Shown in pieces: positions 22,142 to 34,862 of a stretch of DNA of 64,000 nt. The position numbers and the translations under genes are program-made. Numbering within the stretch: the stretch's first letter is position 1; each line of letters begins with the position of its first letter. The stretch is from Ottelia alismoides (Eukaryota > Streptophyta > Magnoliopsida > Alismatales > Hydrocharitaceae), in assembly GCA_037367405.1 (NCBI GenBank), contig JAZKJV010008883.1, positions 186,001-250,000 on the forward strand, in the 5' to 3' direction. The notes beneath the pieces are model-generated. The model did no database searches. It was not told the DNA's origin and saw only the letters and a list, made by a program, of their open reading frames with translations.

Positions 22142-22364
22142 AAAATAAAAATATGAATAAAGGAAAGGTTTCTATATCTCCTTCGAGACCATCATATTGA
22201 TGATCTTTGTATGCATTCTAGCCACTTGCATGATTAGAGCCCCATTCCTACTCCAGACCCTCACACCTCTGAGCAGGGTCCACCTATCCCCTTCCCTTAA
22301 ACACTCCGATTTGAGAAGGACCAAAAACCCTAAAAATAAACAATAGATAGAGTTCAACGAGCAA

Positions 22365-23913
22365 ATGATATACGGATTTCATATCCATCTGACTTTTCAG
22401 GAGGCACTTGAGCACATCCCTCTCTTCCAAAAGAATCTTAGAGAGAGGACCACCATCAGTAGGAAGAAGAGGCATAACGAAAATGCAGAAATCCATGTGC
22501 TCACTCGTGTCACTTGCTTCGCCACCCAGAGCCAATTGTCAACCAAGAGATCAGATGTAGGGGTTCCATAGGTCAGATTCCACATCCATGAGTAGCAGTT
22601 TTATCGGACCCTATTAGAAAATGAATCCTCAATTATCCTCCTTCCATCTACCTTACTTGATTGTTTCAAGTTTGACCTTGTTAGATAGAGCATGACATTT
22701 CTCTAGTTTACAGATAGATCTATCAAGAGGCCGAAAGGATTATTAAAGGATGTTATCATCACAAATCAGGGACCACAATTCCTCGTGGACTTCGTTGTGT
22801 TGGTCATGGAGATCCCTACACATGTGATCGATACCCCCATCATTTTAGGACGACCGTTCTTGACCAAAGCCAAGGTAGTTTCCAATCATGATAGTGGGAA
22901 GGTATACTTTCGCTTCGAGGGAGAAAAAAATACAAATAGAGATGATTGAGGAGCTTAGAGCTAGAGATTCAACATGCTCAGAGAAGAGTTCCGAGCAGAT
23001 GATAGATGCAGAGCCAGACATCCACCATGAGTGTGATTTTGTGATCACAGATGATGAAGCAGTTTGGACCGATATGATTTCACGATCTCTTATCACACCT
23101 TCAGAGATGACAGAGTCCCAAATACCAACAGATGAGAGTTCGAAGCACACATTTGTGGTACAAGATACCTTAGAGGCTGATGATTGTGATCTAGCTAGCA
23201 AAGTAGATTATATTTCTTGTGATTCTGATTCAGATCCCTCAAATTCATACATTGATTTCGATTGGCAGTACTTTGATGATTATTTACTGTGTTTGATGTC
23301 TACAGAGCCCACAACTAGGACAGAGATTGAGCCGGTTTAGCTGATAGACACACTAGCAAGGCCATCTTCATCGATTTCAGAGATACAACGAGAGTTCTCC
23401 CATACAAATATAGTTGCCTTCACTCAGACCTTTCAGAGACCAGATTTATCAACTCACATATGCCCAGAACTGAAGACCTTGCCGCAGAGCATGAAGTACA
23501 GATTTCCTTGCAGGTGAGCCATAAATGTTTCCATTCATTATCTCACTGGATTTGACTGTTGACCAAGAATCTCGCTTAATGGAGGTACTTGAGAGAAACC
23601 GCAAGGCAATCAAATGGACTATAGCTGATCTCCAGGGGATAAGTCCGGTCTGTGCTCCCACCACATCTATCTCGAAGATGACACCAAGCCATCGCGTGAA
23701 TTTCAGCGTAGGCCAAACCCAAATCTTCAATACGTGGTCACGAAAGAAATATCTAAGTGGTGGAGTGTAGATTTTATCTGCCCCATCTCTGACTCCAAAT
23801 GGGTTAGTATGTTATATGTGGTACCCAAGAAAACATGTATCACTACAGTTGTGAATGAGTCTAGAGAGAAGATCGCTACTCGGGTATCCACTTCCATTTA
23901 TTGAGCAGATTAT
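22365..23913 (+). pseudogene. Protease and start of reverse transcriptase of element A (5' block)
   Basis: The pre-protease segment (FHIHLTFQEALEHIPLFQK, 22380 on) matches C. The protease has DRSIKRPKGLLKDV and IPTHVIDTPIILGRPFLTKA; its active site is lost (about LENESSIILLP). An acidic spacer (22930-23340, CDFVITDDEAVW) follows, then the RT N terminus with LDLTVDQESRLMEVLERNRKAI and WTIADLQGISP, and FICPISDSKWVSMLYVVPKK. The frame changes several times. The block stops at 23913 inside the RT (after the codons for E-Q-I-I) because B is inserted there; the gene resumes at 45612. Confidence 0.87.
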
Positions 23914-26105
23914 TGATAAACACGAAAAAGAGAGCGATTGTATTGATCCACAAGGCGAATCAACAGTCGATGTCTTGACCACTTCAAAATCCTGTATTTA
24001 ATCAACAATTAACCCACAATCAAATCAAACAATGACAAGCAAAAGTGGAGTTAAAATTTATTATTAACTCTACAAACAGGTGTATAGTGAAAGTATGCAG
24101 AGGTCGAACACAGGGAGCAAGGCAGGATAGATCAAGCAAGTGCAACAATGTGATTGTGATTGTATGTCTACAATATGCAAAGGTTGTGTGGGTTTTTAAT
24201 TTTTTTAATTTTTTTAATTCTTTTTTCATTTAATTTTAAATTTTGTATTTTGATTTTTTAATTTTCTGATTTTATATTTTCTTTTTATATTTTATAATTT
24301 TTTTATGTTTTTATAAATAGAGTATATAAATAATATAAGAAAAGGAGATATTAGGGAATTTATAAAAATAGGTAAAAATACTCGAAAATCAAGAAATAAA
24401 ATATTTTTAGTCTTTTTACATTTTTCTACTATTTATGATTTTTGGGGATTTTTCTAAATAATTTGGTATTTTAAAAAGCCAAAATATAAGAAAACAGTGA
24501 ATAAACCTACTGGCTGAAATCAAAATGGGAATGAAAAATAGCAACCAGCAACAAAACTTTCCAAAATTAATTTTAAAAAAAGGGAATAAAATAAGGAAAC
24601 TACAGAATCTGAGTTTATATTTTTATGATTTTTCTATGATTTTTTAGATTTTTTGAAGTTTTAGGGTGTTTTCTAATTTTTAAGGTTTTTTTGAAATTTT
24701 TAATGATTTTTGGACGCAAGTTAAAAGACACTAAAATAGACCTTAGGTAATTTTTTTGGAATTTTTCTAGGGGTTTTGATATTTTTTGGTATTTTCTAAT
24801 GCAAACAGTAGCTAACATGCATGTTTTTGATTTTTAATAAATATTAAAATGCAAGAAAAATGCAATGCAAAAATATGGCGTGAATGTGTGATGTAACAGG
24901 AGCTTATAATAATTTTTTTTTGTAATTTTTGGGGTTTTATCAATGCATGGAATAAATAGACAAAGCATACAAAAATACAAGGCCTGATAGGGGTATAAAT
25001 GCAAATAGACAAACATCCAGGGGCAAAGTTGCAATTTTCACTCAAAATAATACTGAATATAAAACTTAATGGAGCAAATACAAGTTTCAACAACTGCAAG
25101 GGTGTCCCTGCAAATTACCCAACCAGGCGCATGACTAGCACGTGCTTGGGAAGGACCTATATGCAATATTTCAAAACGATAGGGGCCTTAATGCAAATTA
25201 CACAAAAATATTACACTAGTTCTGGATTTTCTTGGACCAAAACGAAATAAGACAACCCTGGGGGGGGGTCCCTTGCAAAAAGCCCTTCACCTCTCGTGTA
25301 CTGGTCATGTGAGGTGACGTGGCGAGGACCTGAATGTAAATAAAGATAACACAAGGGCTTAGGTGCTAATTTTACAAAAGTTTTTACACTGCAACTAAAA
25401 GTTTGAGGGCTAAATAAAAATTACAAAACTTGTGGGGAATAACATGCAAAATACCCATGCTAGCGCGGAGGCGGACGGCTCAGATGCACTCACTTATCCA
25501 CATGTCAGCTCCTCCTCACATGATGACGCTTCGGCCGCCGATGGTTGAGATTAGATGCGACAAAGACGATCGGACAGCTAGAGGAGATCTGATCCGACGA
25601 CGCTGGGAAGACCTGGAGATGAAGCTCGATCGAACGGCCGTGGACTCCCCTGTAAGAACAGGGAAGAACACGTCCTCCGACGAGCTTGGATCGACGTTGG
25701 GGCGCTGCTCCGGCCTCCTTCCTCGATGCGGAAGGTCTCTTCGACTCCTGGAAGGTCCCTTGGTCCACCGATGGAGCCAAAAAGGCTCGAAGAGCTCCGA
25801 TGCTCTGTGGCGAGGCCCAAGAAAGAAGTGGGTCCAGGTACCTCGAGAGCTTTCAAAATCGACCCTCCAGGGGGCGTTTTAGTTCCTGCGACTGGTCAAA
25901 GATGGTCAACATAGGCGAGGGTAAAATGCCTCGACCTCCAGTAGGTCCTCACAAGGGGCGAACAGTGATATAGATGCTCGCAGGAGCTGTCTCCGGCGAG
26001 GGGAGTCGATTGAGCGAATCGATTGATGGAAGTGAGAGATGAAAGTGGCTGGTGGATCCTAGGACTACAATAATTGGAAAGGCAAAGAAAATCTAGGGAA
26101 ATAAG
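23914..26105 (-). repeat. Solo LTR B, left (U5-side) fragment
   Basis: This AT-rich sequence has a GC-rich portion at about 25430-25980. It shares GTCGAACACAGGGAGCAA (about 24100) with D and, inverted, with H. Short ORFs on both strands in the GC-rich part have no recognisable domain and are not called. C is inserted after ATAAG (26101-26105). Confidence 0.88.
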
Positions 26106-29100
26106 TGATGAGCCGAAAAATGACCAAGACTCAGGTAAATGAAATAGAGCTATGGTCGTTGCGACCCGAGTCTCGGAGATCAATCAGCGAACAAGAAAAA
26201 GAAGGAACAGACCACCAATCAAGCAGATAAAACAATAAAAATCAAATAGTGGCTCTGGCTATGAGATTAGCCTGGTGTAACACCCTGGGTCGGACTCAGG
26301 GAGCACGAGTTGGCCTCGCGGCCTACGAAGTAGTTTAAAAAGAGAAAAATCAAAACAAATATTTTTTGGTGGTTTTTAATATTTTTTAATATTATTTGGA
26401 ATTTTTAATAATAAGGAAAATAAGAAAACAATAAAAACAAGCAACTTTGACCAATTATTTAACTAATTAAAAATGATCCAAAAATTCCAACAAAAATATT
26501 TTTACGATTTTTATATTTTTTACTGTTTTTGGTGAATTTTTGAGAATTTTATAATTTTTATAGAATTTTCTAAAAATCAGAGAAGGCAAAAACAAAGGTA
26601 AACTGTCCAGTCAGGCTTGGAGGACCAAATTAAAATATATAATGGTCCTAAAATAGCCTGGAGGTAGTTTTCATGTAAAGTATAAACAAAGAGGAAAAAT
26701 TAGGAGAAGGATTTATTAATTTTTGAATTTTCTATGATTTTTTAGAATTTTTATAAGTTTTTAATTGTTTTTTAATTTTTATGGTTTTTATAAATCCAAA
26801 AATAGCCAAAAAGGGATAGAAAATAAAACACACAAAAACACACAAAACCTAATTTTTTTTTGTAATTTTTAAAAAGGTTTTAATAATTTTTTAGGAATTT
26901 TTAATCTGAACAGATAGAAAAATAAGGGTTTTGAATTTTTAAAAATACTAGAAATGCTAAAAAATGTACCCCAAAATTAGGGAAAATTTTACACAGAAGA
27001 AGGAGCCACGTGTCCAATTTTCACGAAATTTGGGTTAAAATTGATATTTTATTTAAATCAAACAAAAGCCCACAATGCATAGGGACCTGTTTGCAATAGA
27101 AATATAGTCCTGGGGCTAAAAAGGAACAAATCCAGAAACTGGGGGGGTCCTCGTGCAAAATTTCCAAACCCCCACGTGCGTGACACGTGGTCTGGGCACA
27201 GAGGGACCTATTTGCAATGAAACTTACTTCCGAGGACTTAATTGCAACAGGTGCTAAAAGTCTAGGGGAGAAGTTGTAAAATACCCAAACAAATTCAACA
27301 CATGTCAAAAAAAATCATTCACAGGGGTATGGATGCAATTATCAAAAAGTATTTTTCATTTATTAACACATCCAAACAACAGTTCAGAACATGCAATTTC
27401 ACCAAACAACCACGTGACGACGCACGTGTCTCACATTCACAGGGATGAAAACGCAAATAACATAAAGGTCCATGTCCTAAGTGCAAAGTTTCCAAAATAA
27501 AATGAACTATATAAAATATTTACATGACTAATTAATAAAAACAAAACAAGAGGGGGCCTAAATGAAATTTACACCTTATTATCCGAGGGCTGGAGGCGCG
27601 CCACGTGGCTGATCGGACGGTGGAGGTGCGCTGCGCCTCAACAAAGAGCCCTGGCTCTGATCTAACGGCTGATGGGTGTCCACGTGGCTGATCGGACACT
27701 TGTGGATCAAGGACAACCCCTCGCTGATCTGACGGTGCTGATCGAACCTCGGGAGATCTAACGGTCGCTAGCTCTTTGCACGTGGACGCTCCGAATTAAA
27801 ACTGGGCGAGGGAGGTCGATCTGACGACGATGGAGGATGCTCCAAGAACAGGTGGCCGGCGAAGTTCGCCGACCCAGTACTCACGCTGGATGCCTCCTCT
27901 GCTACTGCTAAGGTGCGGAATAGATCCGCCAAGACGCTCCGCAGCTGACGAGCTCCTCCGATGACGCTGGGAGGCTCTTAGGAGCTCTGACGACGAAGGC
28001 AGAGCTGGGGCTCCTGTGCCTGAATGCGTCGGCCCCCAGATGGGTCTCTCCTGACCTGAAAAGTAGCACAGCAAGCTCCTAGGTCGAGGGCAAAGTGCCT
28101 CGACCCGGATAGAGGCGAAATGGGTGGCTGGCGCGTCGGGGCGGATGATCTCCGGCGAAGCGACGGCGGTGGAGATCGAAGTCCCGGCTCCGGGGCGAGA
28201 CAGGGGGTGTGAGTGGGTGCAGAAGGTGCGGAGAAGTCTCGTGGGTGTGATGGTCGAGTCCGATGATCGAGAGGGTAACAGAGATGGTCGGAATCGACGA
28301 ACGACGACGAACAGGTGAATTGGGCTTAATCAAAAATTCGAGAAATATGGAAAGAATTGAGTCTGCCTGATGCGTGGGTTCGACTGGGATTGAGCTCGCG
28401 GAGCTCTGGTCGTCGCCTCGAGGGTCGTCGAGGGCCCGAGGCTCAGGCGCTGCTCTGGGTGGCGTACGGCGGTGAAATGCTGCCGGATCAGTGATGCAGT
28501 GCTCCTCCGCCTCTCTACAACACTCCAATCCAAAGCTGTCACTCAGAGGAATCGGGTGGAGGTCCTGGGTGGAAGGGGCGACGCCAAAGATGGAGTGGAA
28601 TGTGCGGCGGAGCTGAGGTTTTATACGAGTGAGGGTCCGGCAAGAATAGGTCGGGCATGGATTTGTGGAGCTCGGATCCCTAGGATCAACCCTGGGCGTG
28701 GATCTTGGATGTAGGAGGGATGATTAGGACTCGGGGTTTAGGTGAATGGGGCTCAGATCATGCGGGGATAAATAAGTGAAGTCGGGTCTGAAGCAAAGAT
28801 CCGCGGGTTGGTGGTCCAGGGGGGGAGTTGACCAGGGGTCAACATCCCCCGTGGGCTAATCAGGTGCAACCACGTCATAATTATTTGAAAATTAAATAAA
28901 AAATAGTAAATGGCCAAATTTTGAAAAAGATAAAACATGAAAAATGTGTCGTTATTTTTAATCTATTTTTTTTGTGATTTTTATTTATTTTTTAATATAA
29001 ATAATGTATTTACAAAATATGATTATTATATATAGGTATATACAATATACATTTTTAATTTTTGATTTTTAATTATTTATTTTTTACCTTTTATTCTAAT

Positions 29101-29819
29101 TTTATATTTTATTTATTTATAGAATAAAATTTGGAATGATTTGGTATTTTTATTTTATTTTTATTATTTATTTACATAGAGAATAAATAGATATATACAC
29201 ATATATACATGGTATTTGTACAATGTAGGTTTTGATTTTTATTTCTTTTTATTTTATTTTTATTTTTGTAATTTTTATTTTATTTATTTACATTATGGAA
29301 TATAGAATATGTACATATTTTTATTGAATTTTTATTTATTTATTTACAAGGTGAAATAAATAGATATGGTGGTTCTATGTACATGGTCTCTATACAATGA
29401 AGAAGGGGATTTTTATTTATTTTCATTTTATCCATTTTTATTTTAATTTAATATTTACAAATATATACATATAAATACACATCCATTTTTATTTTGAATA
29501 AGAGGAAAATAATTTTTATTTTTATTTACAGGTATATGTACACGAGCTTCCCTATCTCTCTCTACTTGGGTTTTTGTGCGGTCAGGCCCATGCTGAGCCC
29601 TCCCTTGGGATTAGATCGCTCAATATTTATTCTAAATATCTCCCTCTTTTTCTTTTATTTCTTTATTCTTTTATTTATGCACAAAAACATGCTAATAATT
29701 GTATTTTACACAATGCATGTTGATTTCTAATTATTGCTATTTACAGGAATATACATGTGTTTTGCACGGGTTTTGTAGCTAAAATAAAAGAATAAAGAGT
29801 GATGAATGGGTATTCATCA
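26106..29819 (-). repeat. 3' LTR of element C (3714 bp)
   Basis: The plus strand begins TGATGAGCCGAAAAATGACC and ends GGGTATTCATCA beside the polypurine tract. It contains AT-rich blocks, a GC-rich block (about 27590-28740) and a TATA box at about 28617-28627. Minus-strand ORFs in the GC-rich block (28079-28528) start at TTG and have no recognisable domain. Confidence 0.94.
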
Positions 29820-29833
29820 CCCCCCTATACTTA
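29820..29833 (-). promoter_or_regulatory. Polypurine tract of element C
   Basis: The minus strand reads TAAGTATAGGGGGG immediately before the 3' LTR start TGATGAAT, preceded by GGACTAGCAAAGT as in G and A. Confidence 0.9.
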
Positions 29834-31893
29834 ACTTTGCTAGTCCCAGAGCAAACACTTATTTGAAAACGAAGTGAAAAAGAGAAAGGAAAAGAAAAAG
29901 AGGAGAAAATGCATGGATTAATGCTGAATATTAAACTTGCCTTCATTAAATTGAAATATGGAGCTCGATCAGATCTTTGGATTATTAATGTGTCGGAACC
30001 TTATTTAGACTTAGGTTTTAAACTCAATAGCCTCTAAGATCCACTATTCTATAATCAAGACTCCTCAACAATCCAGATCAGAACAAGTCTACATACACAA
30101 ACCCTGAAGACTATGAATCTTTCCTTGTACAGTGTAAGTGAGGTATAGCTCTCCACCTCAGAAGTAGCAACTTGACATCCCTCCCCAACAAGGTAACTCT
30201 ATGACCCTAATCTGGCCACTCTTTCCTCGAGGAGCGGGGTATTCCCTTCTAAGTTCAATTTCAACCGGCTCAAGAAGAGGGGGAAGAAGAGAATGGACCA
30301 TGGCCAATGTAGCCATGTATCCTTGGGAGCTCAACCAGTGTAGCTAAGTCTCCCTGCTGCAAGCTACATAAGATGGAACATGAGTCTCAAGCTTTGCTGA
30401 TTTGCACTATATACATACTCCGGTGGGATTATCATTTTCTATCAGACCCACAACTTTTTTGGAGTTATTTTCTTTTTGCATTTTTTTCAAGTGCATCTAT
30501 ACAACATATTTACAAGGTGCATCATATGTACATAAGGAGTTTTTCCTCTTGAGCCAGTAGACTATCCCTCTATTGAAGCATTATTGCAACCCACAACTCC
30601 TGTCGTTAGACCTCATGGCAACTAGATCAAGTTGCGACGCACTTCCTTCACTAAAAGAAGAAGAGAGGTTCCGCCTAGAAGTACTACCCTCATATGCTAC
30701 CCCAAGTCAAGGAAGACTGCCTCCTCACCACCTCATCTGTAGAGAGCTCGGTGTAGAGTGCAGGTCCAAGTCAATCCATTGTCTATATGAGTCATGTGTG
30801 TGTTGTTAAGTGCTCTACTTAGGCTCATTGAGATGACATGTGATCATAGCCTAGTGGACTTAAAGAATTAAGTCACCATGGACCTGAAAAGCCTTAACCC
30901 TAAGCCCTATAAGGTTCCTCTTATGATTAGGTGGATTAAGATCTTAATCAAGCTCCATTTTCCAATTTTATTCCAGGCTAGTTTAAATGTCAACTATAAT
31001 CCAGGAAAAACTATACAAGTATATACAAAGATGCTATTTACACAATATTTACACAAATGCAAATTTTTTGAAAAATGTTTTGAAATCATGAATGTGTGCA
31101 TGAATGCAAGTTTTGCAAAATATTTACACAAATTTACACAAGGTTTTCGCAAACTTTTGATTTTCAAAACATTTTTGGAAAAATTTTGTAATATATACAT
31201 AGTTTTGATATACACATATTTACACACTATTTACACAAAAAGTTTTTGAAAACATTTTTACAAAGATAATTTGTACAATAGCTATGTATGTGCAAATAAA
31301 AGAATGTTTATTTACAGGGAAAATTTTTACATTTTTTGGATTTTTAGCCATTTTTATTTATTAACACACTCACACAAAGTACGAGTTATGGCTAAAGTAT
31401 ATACACACCCCTATACTTAGCTCGAACGATGTCCTCAGAGTCAAGAGCGATGGAGAAGACATAACTCGTGCTTAGTATAGGGAAGTGAAAAGGAAGGCTA
31501 TATACAAAGACGAATGAAAGAATAGCAATGTAAGAGAATCTCGGCATTTCCCCCTATACTTAGGATCAAATAATCCTAAGTATAGCAGGCTGTACACAAA
31601 GGGAAAACTGAGTGAAGAATGTACATGGTCTACCCCCCCTATACTTAGGGTAAAATGTCCCTAAGTATAGGCAGCAAAAACAGGGGTAAAAATGAATCAA
31701 AAGAATACCCGAGAGTCCTACATCCCCCCTATACTTAGGGTAAAGTACACCCTAAGTATAGCATGATCATAAGATGAGAAAAGGGATGTGGAACTAAAGA
31801 ATGGAATGATATGGACAACTGGATCTATACAGGTTGGGAGAACGGTGATAATCAGGCGTGAGATGCAATAGATGTGAGTCAAGAGACCACATC
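29834..31893 (-). other. 3' non-coding region of element C
   Basis: This 2-kb stretch separates the pol stop from the polypurine tract. It holds the hairpin array (31408-31761), an AT-rich tract of degenerate TTTGTAAAA/TTTTACAAA units (about 30990-31330) and a block at about 30540-30900 conserved in A, G and E (for example GAGCCAGTAGACTATCCCTC). No env frame was seen; small ORFs here (30878-31249 plus) arise from the AT repeats. Confidence 0.75.
31408..31761 (-). repeat. Polypurine-tract-like hairpin array of element C (4 modules)
   Basis: Modules lie at 31408-31480, 31550-31585, 31633-31670 and 31724-31761. The last three are perfect 12-bp stems (CTATACTTAGGG or CTATACTTAGGA with the exact complement) with 8-9 nt loops; on the sense strand each 3' arm runs into GGGGG. 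The first module has an arm spacing of about 45 nt and contains the GAGTTATG block seen again beside the arrays of A and E. Confidence 0.9.
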
Positions 31894-33257
31894 TCACGCA
31901 AAGTGAATAGGGGCAACATCAACGACCCGCGGCTCATGATCAAGATATGGCTTGAGCTGCAGGCCATTTACTCGAAAGGTACTCTCAGAAGACAACTCAG
32001 ATATGTCAATATTCCCATTGTCGTATACCTTTCTCACCAAATATGGTCCCTTCCATTTGCTCTATAGCTTCCCTGGAAATAGACGAAGCCTAGCATCAAA
32101 CAGCCATACTCTCTGTCCTGGCTCAAAATGCTTGTGGCTGATATGAGAATCATGCCACTCCTTCACTCTCTCCTTGTACTGTAGGCTATTTGAGAAGGCG
32201 GTATCACGAAGCTTCTCCAAGGCAGCTAACTCTGCCCTCCTCTAATCTCCTACACTATCTGGATCCAAAAGTATATCAGTGACTGCCCAAAGTGACCTGT
32301 GTCTCAACTCTACAGGTAAATGGCATGGCTTGCCATAAATGAGGTGAAAGGGAGATGTGCCCAAAGGTGTCTTGAAAGACATCCGATATGCCCACAAGAT
32401 CGAGTCCAAAATCTGTGACCAATCCTTTTGGTCAGGGCGAACGACTTTCTGCAATATAGTCTTGATCTCCTTGTTCGACACCTCGGCAAGACCATTCGTC
32501 TGAGGATGGTATGGAGTGGCAACTCGATGGTCTATGCCGAACTCGCTAGCAAGGGCCTTCACCTGGTCATTGATGAAATGAGACCCCCCGTCAGATATCA
32601 ACACTCGAGGTACCCCGAACCGTGAAATGATATGCTTCCTCAAAAATCTGCAAACAGTCCTAGCATCTGCGGTTCGGGCGGGGATGGCCTCAACCCAACA
32701 ACTCACATAATCCACGACCAACAGAATGTACTCGAATCCCTGACTCTTAGGGAATGGACCCATGAAATCGATGCTCCATGCGTCAAAAACCTCACAGAAG
32801 TGAATGGGCTGCATCGGCATCATATCACGCTGTCCACAAGTGCCCATCCTCTGATAGTCAGTACACCTCTTCACGAACTCATCAGAGTCCTTGAAGAGGG
32901 CAGGCCACCATAGGCTGGATTGAAGCACTTTCTGTGCCATTCTCCTCCCAGAGTGATGTCCTCCTACCTCAAGCTTGTGGCAGTAAGTGAGGATGCTATG
33001 GTGCTCCTCCTGAGGAATGCACCTACGCCAGACGCTATCCCCTCCTTCATGGTAAAGGATGGGATCCTCCCAGTGGTAGGACTTGGCCTTCGCGAGGAAG
33101 GTCTCAAGTCTCTGCCTGGGCCAATCATGTGGAACTTTCTTAGCAACAAGAAGGTTCACAATATCAGCATACCACGAGAGAGAGGCGATAGCAAGGATCG
33201 CCTCATCTGGGAAGGTCTCACATATAGGCTCAGTCTGCTCAGAATCCTCAAGATGCT
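31894..33257 (-). pseudogene. Integrase of element C
   Basis: The stop is TGA at 31894. The zinc-binding region includes H-H pairs around EEHHSILTYCHK and a CTDYQ in which the second Cys of the family C-x2-C is Tyr. The catalytic core has DAWSIDFMGPF (first Asp), ISDGGSHFIND (second Asp) and HPQTNGLAEVSNKEIK (Glu). A C-terminal region with YGKPCHLPVEL, RLRLFPGKL, SKWKGPYLV and VNGLQLKPYL follows, typical of Athila (no chromodomain). TAG stops interrupt at about 32242 and in the KL/SKW position near 32067; the second is shared with A. A 1-base deletion near 33262 separates this frame from RNase H. Confidence 0.92.
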
Positions 33258-34838
33258 CTAATCGGAGAGATGATCCGCCACCACATTCTTGACTCCAGGC
33301 TTATCCTTAATCTCTATGTCAAACTCCTGGAGTAGAAGGATCCATCTGGTCAATCTGGCTTTGGCATCCTTCTTTTCCATGAGGTACCTGATGGCGGTAT
33401 GATCAGTGTATATGGTCACTCTAGATCTGATGATGTAAGATCTGAACTTATCTAGGGCAAGAACTACGGCTAGCATCTCCTTCTCAGCGACTGTGTAGTT
33501 CTGCTGTGCGGCATCCAATGTACGGCTAGCGTAGTGAATGGCAAATGGGACCCCATCCCTCCTCTATCCCAGCACGGCCCCTACGGCAAAATCGGAGGCA
33601 TCCGTCATGATCTCGAATGGGAGAGACCACTCAGGCGGCTGAAGGACAGGAGCCTCAACAACACATCTCTTGAGATTCTCGAACGACGAAAGACACTTGT
33701 CATTGACAAGGAACTTGGTATCTTTCATCAACAGATCAGTCAACGATCGGGCAATCCTACTGAAATCATGAATGAAGTGTCGGTAACCGATGTGCCCCAG
33801 AAAAGACCGTAACTGCCGCAAGTTGGACGGTGGTGCGAGTTTTCTAATGACATCTACCTTGGCCGGATCAACCTCCATGCCCCTGTTGGAGATGATATGG
33901 CCAAGCACCGTCCCTTGAGTCACCATGAAGTGACTCTTCTCCAAAGACAGCACTAGGTGAACCTCAATGCATCGCTGAAGGACTCGGTTTAGGCAGTCAA
34001 GACATGAGTCGAATCCGTCGCCGTAGACCGAGAAATCATCCATGAAGACCTCCAAGCATTCCCCCACCATGTCCGAAAAGATAGACAACATGCATCTTTG
34101 AAAAGTTGCAAGGGCGTTGCATAGCTCGAATGGCATGCGTCTGAAAGCATATGTGCCGAATGGACAGGTGAAGGTAGTCTTGTCCTGGTCCTTGGGAGCG
34201 ATGGCTACCTGGTTGTAGCCAGAGTACCCATCCAGAAAATAGTAGTGGTTCTTCCCTTCTAGTCTCTCAATGATCTGATCTATAAAGGACAGGGGGAAAT
34301 GATCCTTCTTGTTAGCCTGGTTGAGTCGTCTGTAATCCACGCAGACCCGTCAAGAAGTGGGTACCCGGGTAGCGATCTCCTCTCCAGACTCGCTGACAAC
34401 TGTAGTGATGCCCGTCTTATTGGGCACCACATGTAACGGACTGACCCACTTGGAGTCGGAGATGGGGTAGATAAAATCGGCGCTCCACCATTTCGAAATC
34501 TCCTTCATGACAACTTCTCTCAGATTCGGGTTCAGCCGCCGCTGGAACTCACGTGATGGCTTCGCCTCCTACTCGAGATAGATATGGTGGGAGCACAGGG
34601 CCGGACTTATCCCCTGGAGATCGGCTACGCTCCATCCTATAACCTTGCGGTTCTTTTCAAGAACCCCCATCAGACGGGATTCATGCTCTCCAGTCAAATC
34701 GACGGAGATAATGACTGGGTACATCTCATGCTCAACCGCAAGGAACCTATACTTCAGCGATGCAGGAAGTGGCTTCAGCTCTGGACAACTAGGTGCTGGT
34801 GGATATGGACTCTGAAAACTCTGAGTGAATGCTGCCAA
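33258..34838 (-). pseudogene. Reverse transcriptase and RNase H of element C
   Basis: N-terminal VIISVDLTGEHESRLMGVLE and WSVADLQGISP (34569-34838) lead to WWSADFIYPISDSKWVSPLH. The palm has DYRRLNQANKKDHFPLSFID, FLDGYSGYNQVAI, TFTCPFGTYAFRRMPF and the catalytic F-M-D-D (EVFMDDFSVYGDGFD, near 34030-34050). The connection has VLGHIISNRGMEVDPAKV. RNase H shows DASDFAVGAVLG (first Asp), [15 protein letters not shown] (Glu) and [11 protein letters not shown] (Asp). Stops lie near 34351 and at 33562 (a CAG changed to TAG). Parts 33258-34340 share one frame. Acts on element RNA inside the capsid particle; this copy is inactive as a polyprotein. Confidence 0.93.
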
Positions 34839-34862
34839 ATCCCCATGGGAGAACTGAAACTC

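Noticed and set aside
25430..25980. Overlapping ORFs on both strands in the GC-rich part of solo LTR B
   Set aside because: No domain and no matching frame conserved in the LTRs of C, D or H; explained by base composition.
28079..28528. 149-codon ORF in the LTR of C
   Set aside because: It starts at TTG, shows no domain, and the corresponding frame in the other LTR is broken differently.
31550..31761. Regularly spaced CCCCCTATACTTAG repeats resembling a CRISPR array
   Set aside because: Plant retrotransposon context, spacers are not of uniform length, and each repeat is paired with its complement as a hairpin; there are no cas genes.
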